Shown here: positions 51,374-59,778 of the stretch, one piece after another
Position numbering within the stretch: position 1 is the first letter of the stretch
Layout: each line of letters opens with the position of its first letter
From: Alphaproteobacteria bacterium
GTDB lineage: Bacteria > Myxococcota_A > UBA796 > CAJQPC01
Direction: 5' to 3'
Assembly (NCBI GenBank): GCA_020632795.1
Contig: JACKEV010000006.1
Span: forward strand, 1,484,501 to 1,548,500
DNA: 64,000 nt
Program-made: the position numbers and the translations under genes
Notes under the pieces: generated by a model
Database searches by the model: none
The model's input: only the letters and a program-made list of their open reading frames with translations
What the model was told of the DNA's origin: nothing

Positions 51374-52621
51374 GTGGCGTCTGTGCCCACTGTAGTCCTC
51401 ATCTCCCAGGGCGACGAGGTCATCACCGGCCAGACCCTGGATACCAACGCGCAGTGGCTCGCCGAGCGGCTCACGGAGCTCGGGCTCTCGGTGGTCCGCA
51501 AGATCACCGTCGGCGACCGCTTGAACGACATCGTCGACGCCATCCGGCAGGGCACCGCCCTGGCCGACGTCGTCATCAGCACCGGCGGCCTCGGCCCCAC
51601 GGTGGACGATCTCACCGCCGAGGCCGCCGCCGCCGTGCTCGGCGGCCCGATGCGTCTGGACGAAGAGGCCCTCGCCTTCATCGAGGCCCTGTTCGCCCGC
51701 TACGGCCGCACGATGAACGACGCCAACCGCAAGCAGGCCGTGCTCCCGGCGTCCTCCACCACGCTCATGAACCAGTGGGGCACCGCGCCGGGCTTCTCCA
51801 TCGAGCACCAGGGGGCGGTGGCCTTCTTCGTGCCCGGCGTGCCCCGCGAGATGCGGGCGTTCTGGGCGCACCACATCCAGCCCGAGCTGGTCCGGCGGCT
51901 GTCGCTGACCCCCGGCCGCCTGATCACCTTCCGCTGCATGGGCATCCCGGAGTCCCATCTGGAAGAGCTGATGCGGCCCTTCAACGCCATCGACGGCGCG
52001 GTGCTGGGCTTCCGCACGAAGCTGCCGGAGAACCAGGTCAAGCTGCGGGTGGACCCGGACTTCCCTGAAGACCGCCTCGACGCGCTGGTGGCCGACATCC
52101 GCAGCACCATCGGCAAGGGCCTGTTCGGCGTGAACTGCGGTCCCATCGAGGAGGTCATCGGCCAGGCGCTCACCGAGCGCGGGGAGACCATCGCCACCGC
52201 CGAGTCCTGCACCGGCGGGCAGATCTCCGCCACCCTCACCGCCATCGCGGGCAGCTCGAACTACTTCATCGAGGGCGCCTGCGTCTACGCCAACGCGGCC
52301 AAGGTCCGCACCTGCGGCGTCTCCGAAGGCACGCTGGCCGCCCACGGCGCCGTCTCGGAGCCCACCGCCCGCGAGATGGCCGAGGGCATCCGCGCCCGCG
52401 CCGGCACCACCTACGGCCTCTCCAGCACCGGCATCGCCGGCCCCGGCGGCGGCTCTGCCGAGAAGCCCGTCGGCACCGTGCACATCGCTCTGGCCACCCC
52501 AAACGGCACCCACCACAAGCGCCTCCGTCTGGGGGGCGACCGCGAGCGCATCACCCGCCTGGCCACCGGCGGGGCCCTGGACATGCTGCGCCGCCACCTG
52601 CAGGGCCTCCTGCGGACCTGA
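51374..52621 (+). CDS. cinA: CinA, NMN deamidase / competence-damage-inducible protein
   Basis: A 415-residue CinA protein. The N-terminal half is the MoaB/MogA-like COG1058 domain (VLISQGDEVITGQTLDTNAQ, VVISTGGLGPTVDDLT), and the C-terminal half is the PncC-like deamidase (TAESCTGGQISATLTAIAG, GLSSTGIAGPGGGSAEKPVG). It hydrolyses NMN and ADP-ribose-type substrates in pyridine-nucleotide recycling. The start is the GTG at 51374 with GGGAG 6 bases before. It precedes recA, a common cinA-recA order. Confidence 0.92.
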   Translation: MASVPTVVLISQGDEVITGQTLDTNAQWLAERLTELGLSVVRKITVGDRLNDIVDAIRQGTALADVVISTGGLGPTVDDLTAEAAAAVLGGPMRLDEEALAFIEALFARYGRTMNDANRKQAVLPASSTTLMNQWGTAPGFSIEHQGAVAFFVPGVPREMRAFWAHHIQPELVRRLSLTPGRLITFRCMGIPESHLEELMRPFNAIDGAVLGFRTKLPENQVKLRVDPDFPEDRLDALVADIRSTIGKGLFGVNCGPIEEVIGQALTERGETIATAESCTGGQISATLTAIAGSSNYFIEGACVYANAAKVRTCGVSEGTLAAHGAVSEPTAREMAEGIRARAGTTYGLSSTGIAGPGGGSAEKPVGTVHIALATPNGTHHKRLRLGGDRERITRLATGGALDMLRRHLQGLLRT

Positions 52622-52639
52622 ACAGGCTTGCTTTTGCGC

Positions 52640-52654
52640 GGACAGTTTCTGTCC
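52640..52654 (+). promoter_or_regulatory. 15-bp dyad in the recA upstream region
   Basis: GGACAG-TTT-CTGTCC is a perfect inverted repeat 96 bp before the recA ATG. Its position near a possible -10 (TACAGA at 52671) suits a LexA-type or other damage-response operator. The exact SOS box of this organism is unknown. Confidence 0.4.
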
Positions 52655-52750
52655 CCCACCCCGGTTACCGTACAGATGCCCGCCGGAGACGCCGACGGCC
52701 CCCCTCAGAGGAACCCCCTTCCCCCCGCCAACCCTCCCCCAGGTGACACC

Positions 52751-53776
52751 ATGCCCCTCGACAAAGACCGCGCCAAGGCCATCCAGTCCGCCATCTCCTC
52801 CATCGAGCGTCAGTTCGGCAAGGGCTCCATCATGCAGCTCGGCGACGCCGAGCGCCCCAAGGTGCGGACCATCTCCACCGGCTCTCTGGGCCTCGACATC
52901 GGGCTGGGCATCGGGGGCGTGCCCCAGGGCCGCGTGGTCGAGATCTACGGCCCGGAGTCCTCGGGCAAGACCACCCTCACCCTGCACATCATCGCCGAGG
53001 CCCAGAAGAACGGCGGCGTGGCGGCCTTCATCGACGCCGAGCACGCCCTGGACATCAACTACGCGGCCAACCTGGGCGTCAAGGTGGACGAGCTGCTCGT
53101 CTCCCAGCCCGACTACGGCGAGCAGGCCCTCGAGATCGCCGAGACCCTGGTGCGCTCCGGCGCCATCAGCGTGGTCGTCATCGACTCCGTCGCCGCGCTG
53201 GTCCCCAAGGCCGAGTTGGAGGGCGACATGGGCGACTCCCTGCCCGGCCTCCAGGCCCGCCTGATGTCCCAGGCCCTGCGCAAGCTGACCTCGGCCATCC
53301 ACCGCAGCGACTGCACGATGATCTTCATCAACCAGGTCCGCCACAAGATCGGCGTGATGTTCGGCAACCCCGAGACCACCTCCGGCGGCAACGCGCTCAA
53401 GTTCTACTCGTCCATCCGCATGGACATCCGCCGCATCGGCTCCATCAAGAAGGGCGACGAGGTCCTGGGCAACCGCACCAAGGTCAAGGTGGTGAAGAAC
53501 AAGCTCGCGCCGCCCTTCCGCACGGTCGAGTTCGACATCCTCTACGGCCAGGGCATCTCCCAGACCGGCGAGCTGCTCGACATGGGCGTGGAGCTGGGGC
53601 TGGTGCGCAAGTCCGGCTCCTGGTTCTCGATGGGCGAGGAGCGCCTGGGCCAGGGCCGCGAGAACGCCCGCGACTTCCTGGAGCAGAACCCCGCGCTCTA
53701 CCAGCAGCTCAAGGACGCCATCCTGCGCCACTTCGACCTGCTCGAAGACCCCGCCCCGGTGGCTGAGGCCAAGTAG
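52751..53776 (+). CDS. recA: RecA recombinase
   Basis: A 341-residue RecA, the strand-exchange ATPase and LexA co-protease. Walker A GPESSGKT is at 67-74. Further motifs are VVVIDSVAALVPKAELEGDMG (Walker B region), the L1/L2 DNA loops with MSQALRKLT and NQVRHKIGVMFGNPETTSGG, and ALKFYSSIRMDIRR. The acidic C-terminal tail is short. The ATG at 52751 follows AGGTGACACC. A strong terminator follows at 53801-53829. Confidence 0.97.
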   Translation: MPLDKDRAKAIQSAISSIERQFGKGSIMQLGDAERPKVRTISTGSLGLDIGLGIGGVPQGRVVEIYGPESSGKTTLTLHIIAEAQKNGGVAAFIDAEHALDINYAANLGVKVDELLVSQPDYGEQALEIAETLVRSGAISVVVIDSVAALVPKAELEGDMGDSLPGLQARLMSQALRKLTSAIHRSDCTMIFINQVRHKIGVMFGNPETTSGGNALKFYSSIRMDIRRIGSIKKGDEVLGNRTKVKVVKNKLAPPFRTVEFDILYGQGISQTGELLDMGVELGLVRKSGSWFSMGEERLGQGRENARDFLEQNPALYQQLKDAILRHFDLLEDPAPVAEAK

Positions 53777-53800
53777 GCTCCGCCCGACGATGTCGCCCAG

Positions 53801-53829
53801 GGGGCCGCCTCCGATCGGACGGCGGCCCC
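53801..53829 (+). terminator. recA terminator
   Basis: GGGGCCGCC (53801-53809) and GGCGGCCCC (53821-53829) form a perfect 9-bp stem, and TCCGATCGGA in the loop is itself palindromic. It lies 24 bp after the recA stop and is followed by TTCG. Confidence 0.65.
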
Positions 53830-53936
53830 TTCGCGCGTACGCCCCGCCTCGGCGGACGGTCGGGGATGCGCGTCGTCGCGTGGTTTAATCGCAACCCTGC
53901 GAACACAGCGACGCGGCTCGCGTCGGGAGGTCGGAC

Positions 53937-55034
53937 ATGGACATCGACACCATCTGCCGGGCGGCGGTCAAGATGGGCGCCTCGGACATCCACATCAAGT
54001 CGGGGCTGCCGCCGCTGGTGCGCATCGACGGCTCCATCCAGCCCATCCCCAAGGCCCCGCGGCTGCCCAACGACATCATCGGAAAGATGGCCTGGGCGAT
54101 CATGAGCCCGGCCCAGCGCGAGCAGTTCAAGCTCCGCTCCGATCTGGACATGGCCCACGCGGTGCCCGACGTGGGGCGCTTCCGCGTCAACGTCTTCCGT
54201 CAGCGCGGCGCCATCGGCCTCGTGCTGAGGGCCATCCCCTCCACGGTGAAGACCATCGATGAGCTGGGCCTGCCCAAGGTGCTCAAGAAGCTGGCCGACG
54301 AGAAGCGCGGCCTGGTGCTGCTCACCGGCGCCACCGGCTCCGGCAAGAGCACCACCCTGGCGGCCATCATCGAGGAGATGAACCGCAAGCACCCCCACCA
54401 CATCCTCACCATCGAGGACCCCATCGAGTTCTCGTTCGCCGATCGCCGCTCCGTGATCAACCAGCGCGAGGTCGGGGCGGACACCCAGAGCTTCCACGCC
54501 GCCCTGCGCGCGGCCCTGCGGCAGGACCCCGACGTCATCCTGCTGGGCGAGCTGCGCGACCAGGAGACGATGGAGATCGCAATGAGCGCGGCCGAGACGG
54601 GGCACCTCGTGCTGGGGACGCTGCACACCATCAATGCCACCGAGGCCATCCAGCGCATCGTGGGCTTCTTCGAGCCCCACCACCAGCCCCAGGTGCGCAA
54701 GCTGCTCAGCGGCATCATCGTCGCGATCATCTCCCAACGCCTGGTCCCCCGGCGAGGCGGAGGCCGGGTGGCGGCGATCGAGATCATGCTCAACGCCGGT
54801 GCGGTGAACGAGTGCATCGCCGACGGCGACCGGGTGAAGGAGATCCCGGACCTCATCCGCAAGGGCGCGGGCCAGTACGGCACCCAGACCTTCGACCAGT
54901 CCCTGTTCTGGAGCTTCAAGCGCGGGCTGCTGGAGGAGTCGGAGCTGCTGCGCTACGCCAACAACCCCGACGACCTCCAGCTCCGGCTCAACGGCATCGC
55001 CACCGAGGAGTGGTCCGACCCCGAGGCCCGCTAG
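53937..55034 (+). CDS. pilT: PilT-type pilus retraction ATPase
   Basis: A 365-residue hexameric ATPase of the GspE/PilT family, which powers type IV pilus retraction and twitching motility. The N-terminal domain (residues 1-100) has the PilT-type start ASDIHIKSGLPPLVRIDG. Walker A GATGSGKS is at 131-138, the Asp box is in HILTIEDPIEFSF, Walker B is in PDVILLGELRDQETM, and the His box is in TGHLVLGTLHTINA. The length and the absence of a GspE-type zinc site favour PilT over PilB. It stands alone between recA and alaS; organisms of this type often have several pilT paralogues. Confidence 0.92.
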   Translation: MDIDTICRAAVKMGASDIHIKSGLPPLVRIDGSIQPIPKAPRLPNDIIGKMAWAIMSPAQREQFKLRSDLDMAHAVPDVGRFRVNVFRQRGAIGLVLRAIPSTVKTIDELGLPKVLKKLADEKRGLVLLTGATGSGKSTTLAAIIEEMNRKHPHHILTIEDPIEFSFADRRSVINQREVGADTQSFHAALRAALRQDPDVILLGELRDQETMEIAMSAAETGHLVLGTLHTINATEAIQRIVGFFEPHHQPQVRKLLSGIIVAIISQRLVPRRGGGRVAAIEIMLNAGAVNECIADGDRVKEIPDLIRKGAGQYGTQTFDQSLFWSFKRGLLEESELLRYANNPDDLQLRLNGIATEEWSDPEAR

Positions 55035-55068
55035 CCCTCGGGCTTGCTTGACGTCGCGTGTGCGCTTA

Positions 55069-55118
55069 CCTCTCGGGACTGGTCTGGTTCTCTGACGCCG
55101 CCAATGGAACCCGAGAGG
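55069..55118 (+). promoter_or_regulatory. inverted repeat that can hide the alaS ribosome-binding site
   Basis: CCTCTCGGG (55069-55077) and CCCGAGAGG (55110-55118) are perfect 9-bp arms separated by 32 nt. The right arm contains GAGAGG, the Shine-Dalgarno sequence of alaS (GTG at 55124). Folding would block translation, suggesting leader-level or autogenous control. Confidence 0.5.
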
Positions 55119-55123
55119 TCCCC

Positions 55124-57748
55124 GTGAAGTCCGCCGAAATCCGCGAGCGCTTCCTGCGCTTCTTCGAGGAGCACAGCCACGACCGGCTGCCCTCCGCGTC
55201 CCTCGTCCCCCAGAACGACCCGACGCTCTACTTCGTCAACGCCGGCATGGTGCCCTTCAAGGACATCTTCACCGGCGCGGAGTCCACCGAGCGCTCCCGG
55301 GCCACCACTGCCCAGCGCTGCATGCGGGTCAGCGGCAAGCAGAATGACCTGGACAACGTCGGTCGGACGGCTCGCCACCACACATTCTTCGAGATGCTGG
55401 GGAACTTCTCCTTCGGCGACTACTTCAAGGAGGACGCCATCCAGATGGCGTGGTCGCTCCTCACCGAGGGCTTCGGCATCGACCCCGAGCGCCTCTGGGT
55501 CACCGTGTATGAGGACGACGACGAGACGGCCGACATCTGGATCGGCCAGGTGGGCGTGCCCGCCGAGCGCCTCCAGCGCATGGGAGAGAAGGACAACTTC
55601 TGGTCGATGGGCGACACCGGCCCCTGCGGCCCCTGCTCCGAGATCCACTACGACCACGGCCCGGAGCACGGCCCCGGCGGCGGCCCGGCTACCGAGAGCC
55701 CCCGCTACGTCGAGATCTGGAACCTCGTGTTCATGCAGTACGAGCAAGCGGCCGATGGCACCCGCACGCCCCTCCCCCGCCCCTCCATCGACACGGGCAT
55801 GGGCCTGGAGCGGCTGACGGCGGTGCTCCAGGGGGTCTACTCCAACTACGACACCGACCTGTTCCGCCCGATCCTGCGCACCGCCGCCGACATCGCCGGG
55901 GTGCCCTACGGCGCGGGCGAGGACTCCGACATCGCGCTGCGGGTCATCGCGGACCACGCGCGGGCCACCGCCTTCCTCATCGCCGACGGCGTGCGCCCCT
56001 CCAACGAGGGCCGGGGCTACGTGCTGCGCCGCGTGATGCGCCGGGCCATCCGGTTCGGCGTGAAGCTCGACATCGAGCCGCCCTTCCTCTTCAAGTGCGT
56101 GGACACGGTCATCCGCGAGATGCACCACGCCTACCCCGAGCTGGCTGAGCGCCGCGACTACGTGCTCGAGGTGGTCCAGGCGGAGGAGCGCCGGTTCGCG
56201 GAGACCCTGGGCAAGGGGCTCCACCTGCTGGAGCAGGAGCTGCAGGCCCTCGATCCGAGCGGCGAGCGGGTCCTGAGCGGCGAGGTCGTCTTCAAGCTCT
56301 ACGACACCCACGGCTTCCCGCCCGACCTCACCGCGCTCATCGCCGAGGAGCGCGGCGTCACCATTGATCAGGCCGGCTTCGACACCGAGATGGCCCGGCA
56401 GCGGGCCCTGGCGCGTGCGGCCTGGAAGGGCAGCGGCGACGCCATGCCCCTGCAGGTCCAGCGCGATCTGGCCGACACCTTCCCCCCCACCGGCTTCCTG
56501 GGCTACACCACCGACCGCGCCGACTCCACGGTGCTGGCGCTGGTCCGGGACGGTGAGCGGGTCACCGCCCTGTCCGAAGGCGATGAGGGCCTGATCATCG
56601 TCCAGGAGTCCCCCTTCTACGCCGAGTCCGGCGGCCAGGTGGGCGACACCGGCGCCATCGGGACCCCCCAGGGGCAGCTCGAGGTCACCGGCACCCGCAA
56701 GGGCCTGGGCGGGCTGGTGCTCCACGTCGGCCGCGTCACCCGAGGCCGAATCCTGGAGGGCGAGACCGCCACCCTGGACGTGGCCGGCCGTCGCCGGGAT
56801 CGCACCCGGCTCAACCACACCGCCACGCACCTCCTCCACGCGGCGCTCCGGGAGATCCTGGGCGACCACGTCACCCAGCAGGGCTCGCTGGTGGACCCCG
56901 AGCGCCTGCGCTTCGACTTCTCCCACCACAAGCCGCTCTCCGACGACGAACTCCGCCAGCTCGAGGACCGGGTCTACGGCCAGATCCTGCGCAACGCCCC
57001 GGTCACCACCGAGGTCAAGGACCTGGAGCAGGCCCGGGCCGATGGCGCGATGGCGCTGTTCGGCGAGAAGTACGACGCGAATGTGCGGGTGGTGAGCGTC
57101 CCGGGCTTCTCCGTGGAGCTGTGCGGCGGTACCCACGCCCGGCGTACCGGCGACATCGGCGCCTTCCGCATCACCGCCGAGACCGGCGTCGCGGCCGGCG
57201 TGCGCCGCATCGAGGCGGTGACCGGCGCGGGTGCGCTGGACTGGCTGCGGGCCCGCGACGACGCGGCGTCCACCGCGGCCAGCCGCCTGCGCACCAACGT
57301 CGAGGGCCTCGATGAGGCCGTCGAGCGCCTCATCGCCGACCGCAAGCGCCTGGAGAAGGAGCTGGACGCGATGCGGAGGGAGCTGGCCCGCGCCGCGACC
57401 GGTGACGTGGCCGACCAGGCCCGCGAGGTCGACGGCTTCAAGGTCCTGGCCGCCGAGGTCCCCGGCGACGCCAACACCCTGCGCGACGAGGCCGACCGCC
57501 TGCGCGACCAGCTCGGCTCGGCCCTGGTGGTGCTGGGCTCCCGGAGCGAGGGCAAGGTCCTGCTCATCGCCGCCGCCACCCGAGACATCGCGGGGAAGAA
57601 GGTCCACGCAGGCAACGTCATCCGCGAGGTCGCCAAGGCGGTGGGCGGCGGGGGCGGCGGCCGGCCCGACATGGCCCAGGCCGGCGGCAAGAACGCCGAC
57701 GCCCTGCCCGACGCCCTGGCGCTGGTGTACACCCTCGTCGGTGCGTAG
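55124..57748 (+). CDS. alaS: alanyl-tRNA synthetase
   Basis: An 874-residue class II AlaRS of normal length. The catalytic domain has NDPTLYFVNAGMVPFKDIF and TARHHTFFEMLGNFSFGDYF. The editing domain has HTATHLLHAALRE (HxxxH) and the zinc-site CGGTHARRTGDIG. The C-Ala domain includes a Gly-rich GGGGGGRPDMAQAGG segment near the end. The start is the GTG at 55124 (VKSAEIRERFLRFFEEHS), which matches the conserved N terminus and follows GAGAGG by 5 bases. It charges tRNA-Ala and clears mischarged Ser/Gly. Confidence 0.97.
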   Translation: MKSAEIRERFLRFFEEHSHDRLPSASLVPQNDPTLYFVNAGMVPFKDIFTGAESTERSRATTAQRCMRVSGKQNDLDNVGRTARHHTFFEMLGNFSFGDYFKEDAIQMAWSLLTEGFGIDPERLWVTVYEDDDETADIWIGQVGVPAERLQRMGEKDNFWSMGDTGPCGPCSEIHYDHGPEHGPGGGPATESPRYVEIWNLVFMQYEQAADGTRTPLPRPSIDTGMGLERLTAVLQGVYSNYDTDLFRPILRTAADIAGVPYGAGEDSDIALRVIADHARATAFLIADGVRPSNEGRGYVLRRVMRRAIRFGVKLDIEPPFLFKCVDTVIREMHHAYPELAERRDYVLEVVQAEERRFAETLGKGLHLLEQELQALDPSGERVLSGEVVFKLYDTHGFPPDLTALIAEERGVTIDQAGFDTEMARQRALARAAWKGSGDAMPLQVQRDLADTFPPTGFLGYTTDRADSTVLALVRDGERVTALSEGDEGLIIVQESPFYAESGGQVGDTGAIGTPQGQLEVTGTRKGLGGLVLHVGRVTRGRILEGETATLDVAGRRRDRTRLNHTATHLLHAALREILGDHVTQQGSLVDPERLRFDFSHHKPLSDDELRQLEDRVYGQILRNAPVTTEVKDLEQARADGAMALFGEKYDANVRVVSVPGFSVELCGGTHARRTGDIGAFRITAETGVAAGVRRIEAVTGAGALDWLRARDDAASTAASRLRTNVEGLDEAVERLIADRKRLEKELDAMRRELARAATGDVADQAREVDGFKVLAAEVPGDANTLRDEADRLRDQLGSALVVLGSRSEGKVLLIAAATRDIAGKKVHAGNVIREVAKAVGGGGGGRPDMAQAGGKNADALPDALALVYTLVGA

Positions 57749-57850
57749 CGTGGGTGTCACCACCAGGGGCCTTGGTGCGCAGCGCGCTTCGCGCCACCGG
57801 CCTCCTGTGTCCATCCGGTGACGCTCGGGCGTCGGCACGGGGTTTGCATC

Positions 57851-57869
57851 CCTCCTGGCTCAAAGGAGG
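57851..57869 (+). promoter_or_regulatory. hairpin that can mask the Shine-Dalgarno of the 57875 gene
   Basis: CCTCC (57851-57855) is complementary to GGAGG (57865-57869) around TGGCTCAAA. The GGAGG lies 5 bases before the TTG start. A perfect SD that is both masked and followed by a weak start codon suggests controlled, low-level translation. Confidence 0.4.
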
Positions 57870-57874
57870 TTCCC

Positions 57875-58882
57875 TTGCTGCCTGCGACCCGCATCCCGCA
57901 TGGACCCTTCGGCGTGGTGCTCAACGCCAACGCCGGGCGCGTCACCCCCCGCCTCGCCCACGCGGTGCGGCGGGTGGTCGACCCCGACCACGTCTTCCTG
58001 ACCGAGTCCAAGGAGCACGCCGAAGAGGTCCTGCGGGCCTGCGCCGAGCGCGAGTACAGCGCGGTGTTCGCCGGCGGCGGCGACGGCACCATCGTCGACG
58101 CCATCAACACCCTGACCCGCCTGCGCGAGGAGGGCGCGCGCGTCCCGGCCATCGGCGTGCTGCGCCTGGGCACGGGGAACGCGCTGGCCCACTGGCTCGG
58201 CTCTGGTCGCCCGGTTCGTGACCTGCAACGTTACAGCGATCGCGCCCCGCACGTCAGCCGCTCCATCCGCATGGTCACCTCCGACGGCACGCTGTTCCCC
58301 TTCGGCGGTGCAGGCCATGACGCCGCCGTGCTCAACGACTACTACGCGGTGAAGAGCCGCTTCAAGGACACCGCCCTGGCGGGCCTGTGCTCCGGGATGA
58401 CCGGGTACCTCATCGCGGCTTTCGGGCGCACCGTCCCCGCCTACCTGAGCCGCCCCAACCCGACCGTCCGGGTGATCAACATCGGCCGCCCGGCCTGGCG
58501 CGTCGGCCCCGGCGGCGACGAGACGGGCGAGGCCATCCCCACCGGCGGGGTGCTCTACGAGGGCCCGGCGGCCGCCGTAGGCGCCGCGACCACCCCCCAG
58601 CTCGGCTACGGCATCCGCTATTTCCCCTTCGCCTGCCGCCGGCCCGGCCGGTTCCACCTGCGGCTGGTCAACCTCTCGCCCCTGCAGTGCGTCGCCGCCA
58701 TCCCCGCCGCCTGGCGCGGGACCCTGGCGCACCCCGGCGTCCACGACTTCTACGCGGACCGCGTGCGGGTCACCTTCTCCCACGCGATGCCGTTCCAGCT
58801 CGGCGGCGATCCCGCCGGCCATCGGAAGGAGGTCACCTTCGGCCTGTCCCAGACGCCGGTGACCCTGATCGGCCAGGCCTGA
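57875..58882 (+). CDS. diacylglycerol kinase / sphingosine kinase-like lipid kinase
   Basis: A 335-residue protein with the DAGK catalytic-domain signature AVFAGGGDGTIVDAIN (GGGDGT) and GVLRLGTGNALAHWLG (the TGN box), after the N-terminal VVLNANAGRVTP. These kinases phosphorylate diacylglycerol or related lipids using ATP. The TTG at 57875 was chosen for its perfect AAAGGAGG 5 bases upstream; an in-frame GTG at 57818 has no such site. The C-terminal half carries a beta-rich domain (GIRYFPFACRRPGRFHLRLV). The true lipid substrate cannot be told. Confidence 0.82.
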   Translation: MLPATRIPHGPFGVVLNANAGRVTPRLAHAVRRVVDPDHVFLTESKEHAEEVLRACAEREYSAVFAGGGDGTIVDAINTLTRLREEGARVPAIGVLRLGTGNALAHWLGSGRPVRDLQRYSDRAPHVSRSIRMVTSDGTLFPFGGAGHDAAVLNDYYAVKSRFKDTALAGLCSGMTGYLIAAFGRTVPAYLSRPNPTVRVINIGRPAWRVGPGGDETGEAIPTGGVLYEGPAAAVGAATTPQLGYGIRYFPFACRRPGRFHLRLVNLSPLQCVAAIPAAWRGTLAHPGVHDFYADRVRVTFSHAMPFQLGGDPAGHRKEVTFGLSQTPVTLIGQA

Positions 58883-58934
58883 CGCCGGCCGCGCCTGACC
58901 CCGGCCGGGCCTGACGCCGGCCGCGCCTGACCGC
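58877..58934 (+). repeat. 16-bp tandem repeat, about 3.5 copies
   Basis: GCCTGACGCCGGCCGC or a one- to two-base variant repeats at 58877, 58893 and 58909, with a partial copy at 58925. The first copy contains the stop codon of the lipid-kinase gene. Each unit also has a CCGG/GGCC core. It is probably slippage-derived. Confidence 0.7.
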
Positions 58935-59001
58935 TCCCTTACGCGCCGCCCCGCTGGACATGCTATGTGGCCTCCCCACCCCCATCGGGAGTCCGAAAGT
59001 C

Positions 59002-59769
59002 ATGCAAGTCAAGGGAAGCAAGGTTCTGGTCACCGGCGGCGCCAGCGGCATGGGCCGCGCGTTCACCCTCGCCCTCGCCCGCGACGGTGCGGACGTCGCG
59101 TTCTGCGACCTGAGCGAGGACGGCATCGCCGAGACCGAGGCCGCCGCCGCCGATCTGCCGGGTATCGTCAAGGGTTTCATCGCCAACGTCGCCAACGAGG
59201 CGCAGGTCGTTGACCTCATCAACCAGAGCTGGGACGCCCTGGGCGGTCTGGACGTGCTGGTCAACAACGCGGGCATCTTCCGCGACGGCCTGCTGGTCAA
59301 GCAGGACCGCGAGACCGGCGAGGTGCGCCGCTTCCCCCTGGCCAAGTGGCAGCAGGTCATCGACGTCGACCTCACCGGCCCCTTCCTGATGACCCGTGAG
59401 TTCGCCGCGAAGATCATCGAGTCGCGCGGCAAGGGCGGCGTCGTCGTCAACATCTCCTCGGTGGCCCGCCACGGCAACATGGGCCAGTCCAACTACTCCG
59501 CGGCGAAGGCCGGGCTGGTGGCCGACACCAAGCTCTGGGCTGGCGAGCTGGCCCGCTACGGCATCCGGACCGGCGCCATCGCCCCCGGCTTCATCGACAC
59601 CCCGATCCTCCAGGGCATGCCGCCCGAGATGCTGGAGCGGTTGATCAAGGGCGTGCCCCTGCGCCGCGCTGGCAGCCCGGAGGAGATCTATACCGCCGTG
59701 AAGTTCATCATCGAGTGTGACTACTTCACCGGCCGGTGCATCGACGTGGACGGCGGCCTGACCCTGTAG
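59002..59769 (+). CDS. short-chain dehydrogenase/reductase
   Basis: A 255-residue classical SDR. The NAD(P)-binding loop is TGGASGMGRA, followed by NNAG (VLVNNAGIFRD), the catalytic Ser in NISSVARHGNMG and Tyr/Lys in YSAAK, and the C-terminal FITGRC-like YFTGRCIDVDGGLTL. An Asp after strand 2 (FCDLSEDG) favours NAD over NADP. The ATG at 59002 places the glycine motif 10 residues in. The substrate is unknown; FabG-like 3-oxoacyl reductases and 3-hydroxyacyl dehydrogenases are the nearest general types. It converges with bamD, 9 bp between stops. Confidence 0.88.
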   Translation: MQVKGSKVLVTGGASGMGRAFTLALARDGADVAFCDLSEDGIAETEAAAADLPGIVKGFIANVANEAQVVDLINQSWDALGGLDVLVNNAGIFRDGLLVKQDRETGEVRRFPLAKWQQVIDVDLTGPFLMTREFAAKIIESRGKGGVVVNISSVARHGNMGQSNYSAAKAGLVADTKLWAGELARYGIRTGAIAPGFIDTPILQGMPPEMLERLIKGVPLRRAGSPEEIYTAVKFIIECDYFTGRCIDVDGGLTL

Positions 59770-59778
59770 GGGCCAGCC

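Noticed and set aside
50879..53731. A 950-codon minus-strand frame ending in RuvX.
   Set aside because: Only the last 147 codons (from the ATG at 51322) have a family match; the rest is antisense to cinA and recA.
55031..57838. A 935-codon minus-strand frame.
   Set aside because: It is exactly antisense to alaS and has shadow composition.
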